Part shown: positions 35,764-44,943 of the stretch, piece by piece
How the letters are laid out: every line of letters begins with the position of its first letter
How positions within the stretch are numbered: position 1 is the stretch's first letter
From: Alphaproteobacteria bacterium
GTDB lineage: Bacteria; Pseudomonadota; Alphaproteobacteria; Caulobacterales; Maricaulaceae
Reading direction: 5' to 3'
Assembly: GCA_016124665.1 (NCBI GenBank)
Contig: WGNH01000034.1
Span: 1 to 60,031 of the forward strand
DNA: 60,031 bases
The notes under the pieces: model-generated
The model's input: only the letters and a program-made list of their open reading frames with translations
What the model was told of the DNA's origin: nothing
Database searches by the model: none
Translations under genes and position numbers: made by a program

Positions 35764-38700
35764 CCCTTTCAGACCGCCCCTTGCTGAAACGCTGGCTGAT
35801 CCGTTCCCTGATAGCGCTGGGAGTAGTGCTCACCCTCCTGCTGGGTCTGATCTGGGCTGCCTCCGGACCGGCGGGCCGCTGGGCGGTGATGCATTTTGCC
35901 GATGAACGCGATTTGCCCCGCGGACTGGTGCTCGATATCGAGGGCTTGAGCGGCAACATACTGGGCAATCCCCGGGTCGAACGCATATCTGTGAGCGACT
36001 CCGAAGGGGTTTTCCTAACCGCCGAGACAGTTGCGCTCCGCTGGAATTCTCTGGCGCTTCTTGGAGGCGAAATCAGCATTGACCGGATTATTGCGGCACA
36101 GATTGAATTGAGCCGCCGGCCTGTGCTGGCCCCCTCATCTGGCGGAAGTGGCAGCTTGCCGTCCGTCAGGGCAGGCACCATCAACATCCGGCAGTTCGCG
36201 CTCGGTGAAAGCGTTCTCGGCGAAGCTGCAGTCTTCTCGATTGAAGGCGAGGGGCGGATTCGCGACAGAGGCCGCCTGGCGGTCGATATTGTCCGCACTG
36301 ATGTCGAGGGAGACCGAGTCTCCGGCGAAATCACATGGACAGACGAAGGCGGGATCGAAGGCGAAGCCGATGCATTTGTTTCCGGCAACGGGCCGATTGC
36401 TGCACTGCTGGATCTGGATGGGCGCGATGCCCGGCTGACAGGCCGGATGACCGGCGACCTGAATCAGGGGACAGGTGAAGCCCGTTTGACACTGGCTGGC
36501 GAAGAAGCCGCCAGTGCCGCTTTTGACTGGCAGGAAGAACGCTGGACCTCACGCATAGATGCAGATGGAAGCGTTTTTGAAACCATCCGCAGCCTGCCAG
36601 TCGACCCGCAGGCCCGCATCCGTGTCCAGGGCACGCTCTCGCCATTCCGTCCGGTCCTTGTAGATGCAGAAGGCGAAGGCTGGCAGGTCAACATGACGCC
36701 GGAAGGGCCGCAACGCGTTACCGCCAGCCTCGAACTGTCACAGCCGATCTGGCAGACGCTGGCCGGAGACAGCGTCGCGGTTGGACAGGCAGAATGGTCA
36801 GGAACGGTTGATTATGCCTCTGGCATCACAGCAGACGGTCTTCTCCGGGCTGGCGATATCCGTGCAGGCGGAACGGCCATCAGGGAAATTGGCGGTGCGC
36901 TCCTGTTCACGCGGAGCGAAGGTGAAAACGCCATCTTTGCGGACCTGACAGCCTCTCAGATCACGCTGCCGGACAATCCGCAAATCGATTCACTGCCGTG
37001 GGCCGGCCTCTCGGCGGAAATCCGGCAGAATGACGGCCTCTATGTCTTCGAAGCACTGAATCTGACGTCGGATCTGTTGGAAGTGACCGGCGATGTGCAA
37101 CTCGATCCGGACGGCTGGGTGCTGGCTGGCGATGCCCGGCTGGCTCTGCTCGACATTGGCGCTTTGACCGATCAGGCATCCGGCACATCAACGGCAAATC
37201 TGCGTATTGAACACCTTTCGCGCAACCGGTTGGCGCTCGGCGCAGAACTTCATGGCGGAAACATTCAATGGCGGCAGGAGACATTGGCCGCGCTGTTGAA
37301 CGATGCCGAGGCATCCTTTCGCATAACCAGCGATTATACCGCCTGGCAAATCGGAAATCTGGGCCTGGAGAGCACAGAAACCGTCCTCCGGGGTGAGGCC
37401 AGCGGCGCAGGAGAGAGCTGGACCGCCGCTCTGGACGCAGCAGTCAACACTGACCTTGCCCTGGCCAATGCCGTCATTGGCGGCGGCGCAGCCATCGCGC
37501 TCGAAATAGAGGGGGAAGGCCAGAACGCTACGGGAAATGCTGTCATTTCCACGCCGCGCTTCGAACTGGCCGGGCAGTCTTTCGCCGAACCGCGCCTTGG
37601 CCTGGACTTTGCCTATAATCCGGACCAGCAGACCGCGGACTGGCAGTTGGAGACCCGGTCCGGCCATGGCGACCTGCAAGCCACCGGTACAGCGCTCCGC
37701 AGCAGCGGCACAGTAATGCTGACCCTGGACCAGGGACAATTGGACCGTTTCGGCTTTACCGGTGATGCCCGGCTCGATGACGAAGGTTTCACCGCTTCCG
37801 TGGCTGGCCGTGACTGGCTTTTTCCGAGTGGCGAGCTCAGCCGGGTCGATCTGACAGCTTCCAACCGCTCTGGCGATATTGCGATCACAGTGGAAGCGGA
37901 CGGCGCGTTCCGCGACCCGTTCAGCCTCTCGGCCGAGGCAAGAGTGACGGAAGATCAGGTCGCAACCCGTTTGACAGCCGACTGGGCCGGTATCGCGATC
38001 TCGACGTCCGAGCCGGTCATATATCGGTTCAGCGGAGACACGCCCTCCCTGACCGGATATTTGACCACGGGCGGCGGCGAGACGCGCATCATCTGGACAG
38101 CAGAAGAGCAATTGCAGGTCGCCATCAGGGATCTGCCTGCCGGCATCGTCGCCACGGCGGCGGCCCTTCCAGCGCTGGATGGTAATATCGATCTTGATCT
38201 GGCCCTCGGGTACGCAGACCGGCGTTGGACAGGGACGCTGGAAGCCAGTGCCACCCAGCTAATTGTCCGCCGCTTTGCGGAAAGCGGAGCTGTTGATCTG
38301 GGCCTTACCGGGCGGCTCGGCAACAATCTGGATCTGGCAATCACGGTCACAGGAGCGGACCTGACGGGCGAAGCGGACCTGGTCCGGACTGGCACCATTG
38401 GCGATCTCCGGGAACTGGGCAGTGATGCGCCGCTGTCCGGCACGATGACAATGTCCGGTGCCATCGAACCACTGCTGGCGCTGGTCATCGCCGATTCCCG
38501 CCAGCTCGCCGGAAGAGTTAGCGCGGATCTCGCCGTGTCCGGAACCATTTTCCGTCCGGAATTGCGTGGCGAGACAATCATTTCTGACGGCCGTTATGTC
38601 TCTGAAGAACTGGGCGTGGCTATCGAGAATGTCGAGGCAATCGCCCGATGGGACAATGACCGCTTTCGGATTGAGCAGTTTACCGCAACGGGCCCTGCCG

Positions 38701-39686
38701 GCGGCGAGCTCAGTGTTTCAGGAGAAGGCGGATTGGGTCAGAATGGCTGGGAAGCATCGGCGCGCGCCGAATTTTCCGGGTTCAATGCCGTGCAACGCCC
38801 GGATCTGTCCGTTATTGCCTCTGGCACGTCTGATGTGATGCTGTCGCGGAACGGGATAGACATTACCGGAGATGTCATGCTCGACCGCGTCAATGCCCGC
38901 CCGCCGGAAGCCTCTGCGCCGTCCTTTTCAGAAATCGAGGTCACCGAGATCAACCGGCCCGATGGCACAAATGGGCAACCGGCGCGCCGCATTCCGGTCA
39001 CGCATGATATACGCGTTCGTGCCGATGACAGTATTTTTGTTTCGGGTGAAGCGTTCTCGACGGAGTGGCGCGGCAGCTGGCATGTCACAGGCAGTCCATC
39101 CGCACCGCATATCAATGGCGATGCCATTCTCGTCAACGGGCGGGCCTTCCTGCTCAATCGGGCTTTCCGCTTCCAGGAAGGGCGGGTCGCGCTTTCCGGC
39201 CCCGTCAGTTCGGCGGAAATAAGCTTGCTGGCCCGGCACCAGCGGGAAGGCTTGACGGTTGATGCCCGTATTTCCGGACCCGTTTCGGCACCGCAATTGA
39301 CTCTTTCGAGCCAACCCGCCCTGCCGGAAGACGAAATTCTCGCGCGTCTGTTGTTTGACCGCAATTCCGGCCAGTTGAGCCCGCTGGAAACCGCAACAAT
39401 TGCCGCCCAGCTCTCCGGCCAGAACCTGTTTGGCATTGTCGGCGGTTTACGGCGCGCAGCCGGGCTCGACCGGCTGGACTTTGCGGCCGGTGAAAATGGC
39501 GAGATCGTCATTACCGGGGGCCAGCAATTGACCGATGATGTCTATCTGGAACTGGAAAGCAGCGGCTCGGCGCTATCGTCTGCGCGCCTCGAATGGACGC
39601 TGACTCCGGACTTCACGCTGCTCTCACGTCTGACCGGTGACACCCAGGCGTCCATCGCGCTGCGCTGGCGGACAGAATACGATTAG
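35760..39686 (+). CDS. tamB: Translocation and assembly module inner membrane protein TamB
   Basis: A 1308 aa AsmA-like protein. An N-terminal inner-membrane anchor (SLIALGVVLTLLLGLIWAAS, about residues 16-35) is followed by a long periplasmic beta-taco region. The C-terminal TamB domain (about 960-1308) includes IRVRADDSIFVSGEAFSTEW, NGRAFLLNRAFRFQEGRVAL and LPEDEILARLLFDRNSGQLS. It ends in the barrel-like strand ASIALRWRTEYD. The start is a TTG that overlaps the tamA stop (TTGA). Size and C-terminal domain leave little doubt. Its end interlocks with the CoA ligase stop on the other strand. Confidence 0.93.
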   Translation: MTLSDRPLLKRWLIRSLIALGVVLTLLLGLIWAASGPAGRWAVMHFADERDLPRGLVLDIEGLSGNILGNPRVERISVSDSEGVFLTAETVALRWNSLALLGGEISIDRIIAAQIELSRRPVLAPSSGGSGSLPSVRAGTINIRQFALGESVLGEAAVFSIEGEGRIRDRGRLAVDIVRTDVEGDRVSGEITWTDEGGIEGEADAFVSGNGPIAALLDLDGRDARLTGRMTGDLNQGTGEARLTLAGEEAASAAFDWQEERWTSRIDADGSVFETIRSLPVDPQARIRVQGTLSPFRPVLVDAEGEGWQVNMTPEGPQRVTASLELSQPIWQTLAGDSVAVGQAEWSGTVDYASGITADGLLRAGDIRAGGTAIREIGGALLFTRSEGENAIFADLTASQITLPDNPQIDSLPWAGLSAEIRQNDGLYVFEALNLTSDLLEVTGDVQLDPDGWVLAGDARLALLDIGALTDQASGTSTANLRIEHLSRNRLALGAELHGGNIQWRQETLAALLNDAEASFRITSDYTAWQIGNLGLESTETVLRGEASGAGESWTAALDAAVNTDLALANAVIGGGAAIALEIEGEGQNATGNAVISTPRFELAGQSFAEPRLGLDFAYNPDQQTADWQLETRSGHGDLQATGTALRSSGTVMLTLDQGQLDRFGFTGDARLDDEGFTASVAGRDWLFPSGELSRVDLTASNRSGDIAITVEADGAFRDPFSLSAEARVTEDQVATRLTADWAGIAISTSEPVIYRFSGDTPSLTGYLTTGGGETRIIWTAEEQLQVAIRDLPAGIVATAAALPALDGNIDLDLALGYADRRWTGTLEASATQLIVRRFAESGAVDLGLTGRLGNNLDLAITVTGADLTGEADLVRTGTIGDLRELGSDAPLSGTMTMSGAIEPLLALVIADSRQLAGRVSADLAVSGTIFRPELRGETIISDGRYVSEELGVAIENVEAIARWDNDRFRIEQFTATGPAGGELSVSGEGGLGQNGWEASARAEFSGFNAVQRPDLSVIASGTSDVMLSRNGIDITGDVMLDRVNARPPEASAPSFSEIEVTEINRPDGTNGQPARRIPVTHDIRVRADDSIFVSGEAFSTEWRGSWHVTGSPSAPHINGDAILVNGRAFLLNRAFRFQEGRVALSGPVSSAEISLLARHQREGLTVDARISGPVSAPQLTLSSQPALPEDEILARLLFDRNSGQLSPLETATIAAQLSGQNLFGIVGGLRRAAGLDRLDFAAGENGEIVITGGQQLTDDVYLELESSGSALSSARLEWTLTPDFTLLSRLTGDTQASIALRWRTEYD

Positions 39687-41287
39687 GTTCGCAGCCGGAA
39701 ACGTTGAATCTTGCCGGTCTGGGTTTTCGGCAGGGCATCAGTGAAATGAATCGCCCGCGGATATTTGTACGGCGCAATGGTCAGCTTGACGAAATCCTGC
39801 AGCTCCTTTGCCATCTCTTCGCCCGCGAGAAGCGGTTGTTTCAGAACGACATGCGCGGCGACAATGGTACCGCGGTTGTCGCAGGCCTGACCAACGACCG
39901 CACATTCGGCCACGGCCTCGTGCATCAATAAGGCCTGCTCAACCTCTGGCCCGGCGATATTATAGCCGGAGGCCACGATCAGATCATCGGCCCGGCTGAC
40001 ATACCAGAAATATCCATCCGGATCGCGGCGATAGAGGTCGCCGGTAATATTCCAGCCATTCCTGACATATGTTTTTTGCCGGTCATCCGCGAGATAGAGA
40101 CAGCCCGTCGGACCCCGCACGGCAAGTTTTCCGATCTCGCCATCCGGTACGGGTTCACCGTCCTCGCCAATGACACATGCCTCATACCCGGGAACGGCCT
40201 TTCCGGTCGCACCGGGCCGGATATCCCGCCCGGCGGCCGAGATAAAAATATGGATCATTTCGGTGGCACCTATTCCGTCAACGAGACGGACACCGGTGGC
40301 ATCCTTCCACGCCCGCCAGGTCGCTTCCGGCAAATGCTCGCCTGCCGAGACACCGCTGCGCAGCGAAGACAGATCATAGGCGTCTTTCAGCGTAAGCATG
40401 GCTCTGTAACCCGTCGGAGCGGTGAAGGTATGCGTCACACCAAAGCGCTGAATCGTTTCGCATAACGCCTCAAAGCCGGGTTTCGGCGGCAGGGCGACCG
40501 CTATACCCGCCCGCGCCGGAAATACGACAAATGCGCCGAGACCGAACGTGAAGGCAAAAGGTGGCGTGCCCGCATAGATATCGCCCTCTTTCGGATCAAG
40601 CATTGCCCCGAACGTATCGGCCATCGCCAGCACGCTGCGATGGAAATGTGCGCAGGCTTTCGGCTCGCCCGTCGTTCCCGAGGTAAAGGCCAGCAAAGCA
40701 ATATCGTCCGCCGCTGTGTCACAGGCATCAAATACATCGTTCTTGCCCGCCATCAGCGATGCAACCTCTTCACCGTCTCCGGTCAGGGCGATACGCTCCA
40801 GGCCGCTGCTCTTTGCCTTCGATTTTTCAACCGCGTCTTTCAGAGGAGCGGCGCACAAGGCGAGACGAATCCGGGCTTTCTGGACGATTTTCGTGATCTC
40901 GGGCTCGCGCAGCAACGGCATGGTCATCACCGCAATCCCGCCCGCCTTCAGAACGCCATACCAGGCCACCATCATGTCGATGGAATTGGGACCGTGGATC
41001 AGAACACGCTCGCCGCTGACCAGATCGAGATCATCCACAAGCACATGGGCCAGCCGGTTCGCCTCGGCCGCCAGCTCGGCATAAGTTAGCGTCTGCGCTT
41101 CGGAATAGACCGCAATCCGGTCCCCCCAACCCTTTGCGATGGCACCGTCGAGCAATTCCGCGGCAGCGTTCAGACGTTCAGGATAATCAACAGCTGGAGT
41201 GTCAAAACGGAATTCCGGCCAGTCACTTTCCGCTGGCAGGCTGTCACGCGCGAATCCGTCCGCATAGCCTGATGGTGCCATCGGCAT
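39683..41287 (-). CDS. Benzoate/2-aminobenzoate-CoA ligase family protein
   Basis: Activates an aromatic acid, probably anthranilate, to its CoA thioester with ATP. A 534 aa ANL-superfamily enzyme: P-loop LLAFTSGTTGEPKACAHFH, A5 region VDGIGATEMIHIFIS, A7-A8 hinge ITGDLYRRDPDGYFWYVSRAD, and the C-terminal catalytic Lys in LPKTQTGKIQRFRLR. The benzoate-CoA ligase group is indicated by the TPPFAFTFGLG stretch. ATG at 41287 has GGGGAG seven bases upstream. It is divergent from the thiolase gene and belongs to the cluster that ends with the aminobenzoyl-CoA monooxygenase. Confidence 0.85.
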   Translation of the reverse strand: MPMAPSGYADGFARDSLPAESDWPEFRFDTPAVDYPERLNAAAELLDGAIAKGWGDRIAVYSEAQTLTYAELAAEANRLAHVLVDDLDLVSGERVLIHGPNSIDMMVAWYGVLKAGGIAVMTMPLLREPEITKIVQKARIRLALCAAPLKDAVEKSKAKSSGLERIALTGDGEEVASLMAGKNDVFDACDTAADDIALLAFTSGTTGEPKACAHFHRSVLAMADTFGAMLDPKEGDIYAGTPPFAFTFGLGAFVVFPARAGIAVALPPKPGFEALCETIQRFGVTHTFTAPTGYRAMLTLKDAYDLSSLRSGVSAGEHLPEATWRAWKDATGVRLVDGIGATEMIHIFISAAGRDIRPGATGKAVPGYEACVIGEDGEPVPDGEIGKLAVRGPTGCLYLADDRQKTYVRNGWNITGDLYRRDPDGYFWYVSRADDLIVASGYNIAGPEVEQALLMHEAVAECAVVGQACDNRGTIVAAHVVLKQPLLAGEEMAKELQDFVKLTIAPYKYPRAIHFTDALPKTQTGKIQRFRLRT

Positions 41288-41376
41288 GGCATCTCTCCCC
41301 ATTTGCCGCGCAGCTGTTTAGTCTCGCTTCGAGTCGCCGCGCTGTGATTGCGGTTATTGTGCACGAGGACACCCCC

Positions 41377-42573
41377 ATGACGGAAGCTTTTCTCTACACT
41401 GGCCTGCGAACGCCCATCGGCAAATATGCCGGAGGCTTGTCATCTGTCCGCACGGATGACCTTGCCGCCATACCGATCTGGGCTTTGGCAGAACGCCATC
41501 CGGAGCTGCCGGAAGTCGTCCAGGAGGTCGTCCTCGGCTGCGCCAATCAGGCCGGTGAGGACAATCGCAATGTCGCACGGATGGCCGTGCTGCTGTCGGG
41601 TCTTGGCGAGACCGTGCCCGGTGTGACTGTGAACCGGCTCTGCGCCAGCGGGCTCGAAGCTGTGGCCCAGGCTTCATTCCGCATACGGAGTGGCGGGCTA
41701 TCATGCGCTGTTGCCGGCGGCGTGGAGAGCATGACGCGCGCGCCTTTTGTCATGGCCAAGGCCGATGCCGGTTTTTCGCGCTCGGCGAAGCTGGAAGACA
41801 CAACGATCGGCTGGCGCTTTGTGAATCCCGGGATCGAGCGGCTCTACGGTGTCGACTCCATGGGGGAAACCGCCGAAAATCTGGCGGAAGAATTCAGCAT
41901 TTCCCGTGAGGACCAGGACGCGTTTGCCGCCCGGTCGCAAGCATTGGCAAGTGCAGCCGCACCTCAGCTTGAAGATCAGATTACGCCAGTCGCCATACCC
42001 CGGCGCAAGGGTGATCCGGTTATCGTCAGCGAGGATGAACACCCGCGCCCGGACGTCACCTCGGAGAGTCTTGCGAAACTGCCCGCCGCTTTCCGGGAGG
42101 GTGGCAGCGTGACCGCCGGGAATGCGTCGGGTGTGAATGACGGATCGGCAGCTCTGATCATAGGGGATGAAGCCGCAGGCAAGAGGATCGGCCTCGAACC
42201 ACTCGCGCGGATCGTTTCCTATGCCACGGCAGGTGTGCCGCCGCGCACTATGGGCATCGGCCCGGTTCCGGCAACCGAGAAGGCGCTTGCGCTGGCGGGT
42301 CTGACTCTGAGCGACATGGACGTGATCGAGCTCAACGAGGCGTTCGCGGCACAGGTTCTGGCCTGCACGCGCAGCTGGAACATCGCCGATGATGATCAGC
42401 GATTGAATGCCTGGGGCGGAGCGATTGCTCTGGGTCATCCCCTCGGCATGAGCGGTGCTCGGCTCGTGCTCACAGCCGCACATCGATTGAAGGAAACGGG
42501 CGGGCGCTATGCCCTCGTCACCCTCTGTGTCGGTGTCGGCCAGGGCGCGGCCATGGTGCTGGAGCGGGTTTAG
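41377..42573 (+). CDS. Acetyl-CoA acyltransferase (thiolase), 3-oxoadipyl-CoA thiolase-like
   Basis: Cleaves a 3-oxoacyl-CoA with CoA to acetyl-CoA and a shortened acyl-CoA. 398 aa, with active-site Cys89 in [12 protein letters not shown], the NEAFAAQ loop, [16 protein letters not shown] with the active His, and the second cysteine in [19 protein letters not shown] precedes the ATG at 41377. It is the only plus-strand member of the cluster. It is divergent from the ligase and ends tail to tail with ridA. In context it would release the C5 or C6 product at the end of ring degradation. Confidence 0.9.
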   Translation: MTEAFLYTGLRTPIGKYAGGLSSVRTDDLAAIPIWALAERHPELPEVVQEVVLGCANQAGEDNRNVARMAVLLSGLGETVPGVTVNRLCASGLEAVAQASFRIRSGGLSCAVAGGVESMTRAPFVMAKADAGFSRSAKLEDTTIGWRFVNPGIERLYGVDSMGETAENLAEEFSISREDQDAFAARSQALASAAAPQLEDQITPVAIPRRKGDPVIVSEDEHPRPDVTSESLAKLPAAFREGGSVTAGNASGVNDGSAALIIGDEAAGKRIGLEPLARIVSYATAGVPPRTMGIGPVPATEKALALAGLTLSDMDVIELNEAFAAQVLACTRSWNIADDDQRLNAWGGAIALGHPLGMSGARLVLTAAHRLKETGGRYALVTLCVGVGQGAAMVLERV

Positions 42574-42962
42574 TCCGGCATCACCGCTGTCGTCTCGATC
42601 TCGATCAGCGCACGCGGCTCAATGAGCCCGGCGACGATAACAAAGGCCATGACAGGATAATTTTTCCCCATCAGCTTTTTCCAGATCGCGCCAAGTTTCG
42701 GCGCGGCATCCAGATAGGCCTGCCGGTCGGTGATATAGCCCGTCATGCGGACAATATGCTCCGGCCCGGCCCCGGCTTCAGCCAGCACCGCGAGCGTGTT
42801 TTTCAGGACCTGTTCGAACTGATCGGCGAAATCATCCGAGACGATCGCCTCTGTCTCGTCCCAACCGATCTGGCCGGCAACAAAGATCTGCCGTCCCGTC
42901 GCCTCGATTCCATTGGAATACCCTTTCGGGCGCGGCCAGCTCTCCGGCTGGAGCACTTTCAT
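42570..42962 (-). CDS. RidA family enamine/imine deaminase
   Basis: RidA proteins hydrolyse reactive enamines and imines to ketones and ammonia. A 130 aa protein (the trimeric YjgF fold) with GYSNG near residue 16, [10 protein letters not shown], a long helix, and the active-site Arg in [13 protein letters not shown]. It overlaps the acyl-CoA dehydrogenase gene by four bases and ends the minus-strand operon. Being inside an aminobenzoyl-CoA cluster, it may remove the ring-derived amino group. That is inferred from context; general detoxification is the alternative. Confidence 0.88.
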   Translation of the reverse strand: MKVLQPESWPRPKGYSNGIEATGRQIFVAGQIGWDETEAIVSDDFADQFEQVLKNTLAVLAEAGAGPEHIVRMTGYITDRQAYLDAAPKLGAIWKKLMGKNYPVMAFVIVAGLIEPRALIEIETTAVMPD

Positions 42963-44137
42963 GACAACTCCTCCGACAGGATGTGGCGGGCAATGATCAG
43001 TTTTTGCACTTCCGACGCACCCTCATAGATGCGCAGGGCACGAATATCGCGATAGAGCGCTTCCGGAACAGAGCCTTTGGTGACGCCCTGCCCGCCAAAT
43101 ATCTGTACCGCCTTGTCGATGGTCTGTTGTGCAGTTTCCGTCGCGTAGAATTTGGACATCGCCGCTTCGCGCGATATCCGGCCAACGCCTGAATCTTTCA
43201 TCCAGGCCCCGCGATAGATCAGCAAGGCGCTGGCATCGATATCAATCGCCATCTCGGCCAGTTGCGATTGCACGACCGGCATGTCGGACAACGTGGCACC
43301 GAACAACTCTCGCGACTGCGCCCGCAACCGGGCTTCATCCATCGCCCGCCGGGCAAAGCCCAGCGCAGCCGCAGCGACTGTAGAGCGGAACACATCCAGC
43401 GTTCCCATCGCATATTTGAACCCGGCATTTTCCTCCCCGATCAGCGCCGAGGCCGGGATGCGGCAATCCTCGAATTTCAGCCGCGCCAGCGGGTGCGGGG
43501 CGATCACCTCGATCCGTTCGGCAACCGACAGGCCGGGCGTATCCGCTGGTACGATAAAGGCGGAAATACCACGCGCACCCGCCTCGCCGGTCCGGGCAAA
43601 GACAACATAGAAACCGGCAATCCCGCCATTGGAAATATAGGTCTTTTCGCCATTGAGAATGTAGCTATCGCTATCGCGTATCGCACTCATGGCCAGCGAG
43701 GCAACGTCCGATCCTGCTGCCGGTTCGGTCAGGGCAAAAGCGGCCAGCGTCTCGCCGGACGCGACTTTCGGCAACCACTCGTCTTTCTGCTCATGAGAGC
43801 CGAACAGCGAAATCGTTCCCGACCCCAGCCCTTGCATGGCGAAGATGAAATCGGCGAGCCCCGAATGATAGCCCAGCGTCTCGCGCATAATGCAGAGCGA
43901 ACGGACATCCAGTGTCGCGTTGGTTCCGCCGTATTCGCCGGGCACGCAGTTTTTCAGCCAGCCAGCCTCACCCATTTTCCGGGCCAGCATCCGGCAATCC
44001 TCATCAATATCGGTATGTTCGGAAAAGCCGCGTGTCCCGATCTCTGCAGCACACCAGCCGCGGGCGGCATGAGCCAGATCGCGATGCCGATCCTCGAAGA
44101 AGGGCCAGTCCAGAAACGTCCGGTCCGCCATGGTCAA
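42959..44137 (-). CDS. Acyl-CoA dehydrogenase
   Basis: FAD-dependent alpha,beta-dehydrogenation of an acyl-CoA. 392 aa, with the substrate loop [39 protein letters not shown] for FAD, the [11 protein letters not shown]-terminal signature, and the catalytic Glu in [14 protein letters not shown]. It overlaps both neighbours by four bases (ridA and the enoyl-CoA hydratase), so the operon is translationally coupled. In the cluster it would act on the ring-reduced cyclohexene or ring-opened acyl-CoA. Confidence 0.9.
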   Translation of the reverse strand: MTMADRTFLDWPFFEDRHRDLAHAARGWCAAEIGTRGFSEHTDIDEDCRMLARKMGEAGWLKNCVPGEYGGTNATLDVRSLCIMRETLGYHSGLADFIFAMQGLGSGTISLFGSHEQKDEWLPKVASGETLAAFALTEPAAGSDVASLAMSAIRDSDSYILNGEKTYISNGGIAGFYVVFARTGEAGARGISAFIVPADTPGLSVAERIEVIAPHPLARLKFEDCRIPASALIGEENAGFKYAMGTLDVFRSTVAAAALGFARRAMDEARLRAQSRELFGATLSDMPVVQSQLAEMAIDIDASALLIYRGAWMKDSGVGRISREAAMSKFYATETAQQTIDKAVQIFGGQGVTKGSVPEALYRDIRALRIYEGASEVQKLIIARHILSEELS

Positions 44138-44943
44138 TTTCCCTCGAAGACGGGCTTTTCCTTCGCGATGAAGGCGCGGTAGGCACGGCGGAAATCCTCG
44201 GTCTGCATACAGATCGCCTGTGCCTGCGCTTCAGCCTCGATCGCCTGATCGATCCCCATATCCCATTCCGCATTCAGCTGGGCCTTGGTGATCCCATTGG
44301 CAAAAGTCGGTCCGGCGGCAATCCGCTCAGCCCACTTCCCGGCCTCGTCCATCAATTCATCAGCAGCCACCAGCGCATTCCAGAAACCCCAGCGTTCGCC
44401 CTCTTCAGCGTTCATGGAACGGCCGAAGAAGAGCAATTCGCTGGCCCGTCCCTGCCCGATAATGCGGGGCAGAATCGCACACGCCCCCATATCACATCCG
44501 GCCAGTCCCACCCGGTTGAACAGGAAGGCGGTCTTGGCGTCCGGTGTGGCGACGCGCAGGTCCGATGCCATGGCAAGGATCGCCCCGGCCCCGACACAGA
44601 CCCCGTCGACCGCGGCAATGACCGGTTGCGGGCAATGCCGGATGGCCTTCACCAGATCACCGGTCATCCGGGTGAATTTCAGGAGTTGCGGCATGTCCAT
44701 TTCGGTCAGCGGCCCGATGATCTCCCGCACATCGCCGCCGGAACAGAAATTCCCGCCAGAGCCGGTCAGGATGATGGCCTTGACGTCCGGCGCATAAACC
44801 AGCGCACGGAAGAAATCACGCAGCTCGGCATAGCTCTCGAAGGTGAGTGGATTCTTTTTCTCCGGGCGGTTCAGCGTTATCGTCCCGACGCCATTATCAA
44901 ACGACCACAGGAAATGTTCCGGATTGTGCGTGGCGGGATTCAT
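44134..44943 (-). CDS. Enoyl-CoA hydratase/isomerase family protein
   Basis: A 269 aa crotonase-fold protein. The N-terminal [14 protein letters not shown], the oxyanion-hole segment [15 protein letters not shown], and [19 protein letters not shown] are diagnostic. The first catalytic-type Glu of crotonase is not in its usual place, so hydratase, isomerase or ring hydrolase activity cannot be told apart. In CoA-dependent aromatic pathways this family also opens the ring. It overlaps the monooxygenase and acyl-CoA dehydrogenase genes by four bases. Confidence 0.85.
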   Translation of the reverse strand: MNPATHNPEHFLWSFDNGVGTITLNRPEKKNPLTFESYAELRDFFRALVYAPDVKAIILTGSGGNFCSGGDVREIIGPLTEMDMPQLLKFTRMTGDLVKAIRHCPQPVIAAVDGVCVGAGAILAMASDLRVATPDAKTAFLFNRVGLAGCDMGACAILPRIIGQGRASELLFFGRSMNAEEGERWGFWNALVAADELMDEAGKWAERIAAGPTFANGITKAQLNAEWDMGIDQAIEAEAQAQAICMQTEDFRRAYRAFIAKEKPVFEGN

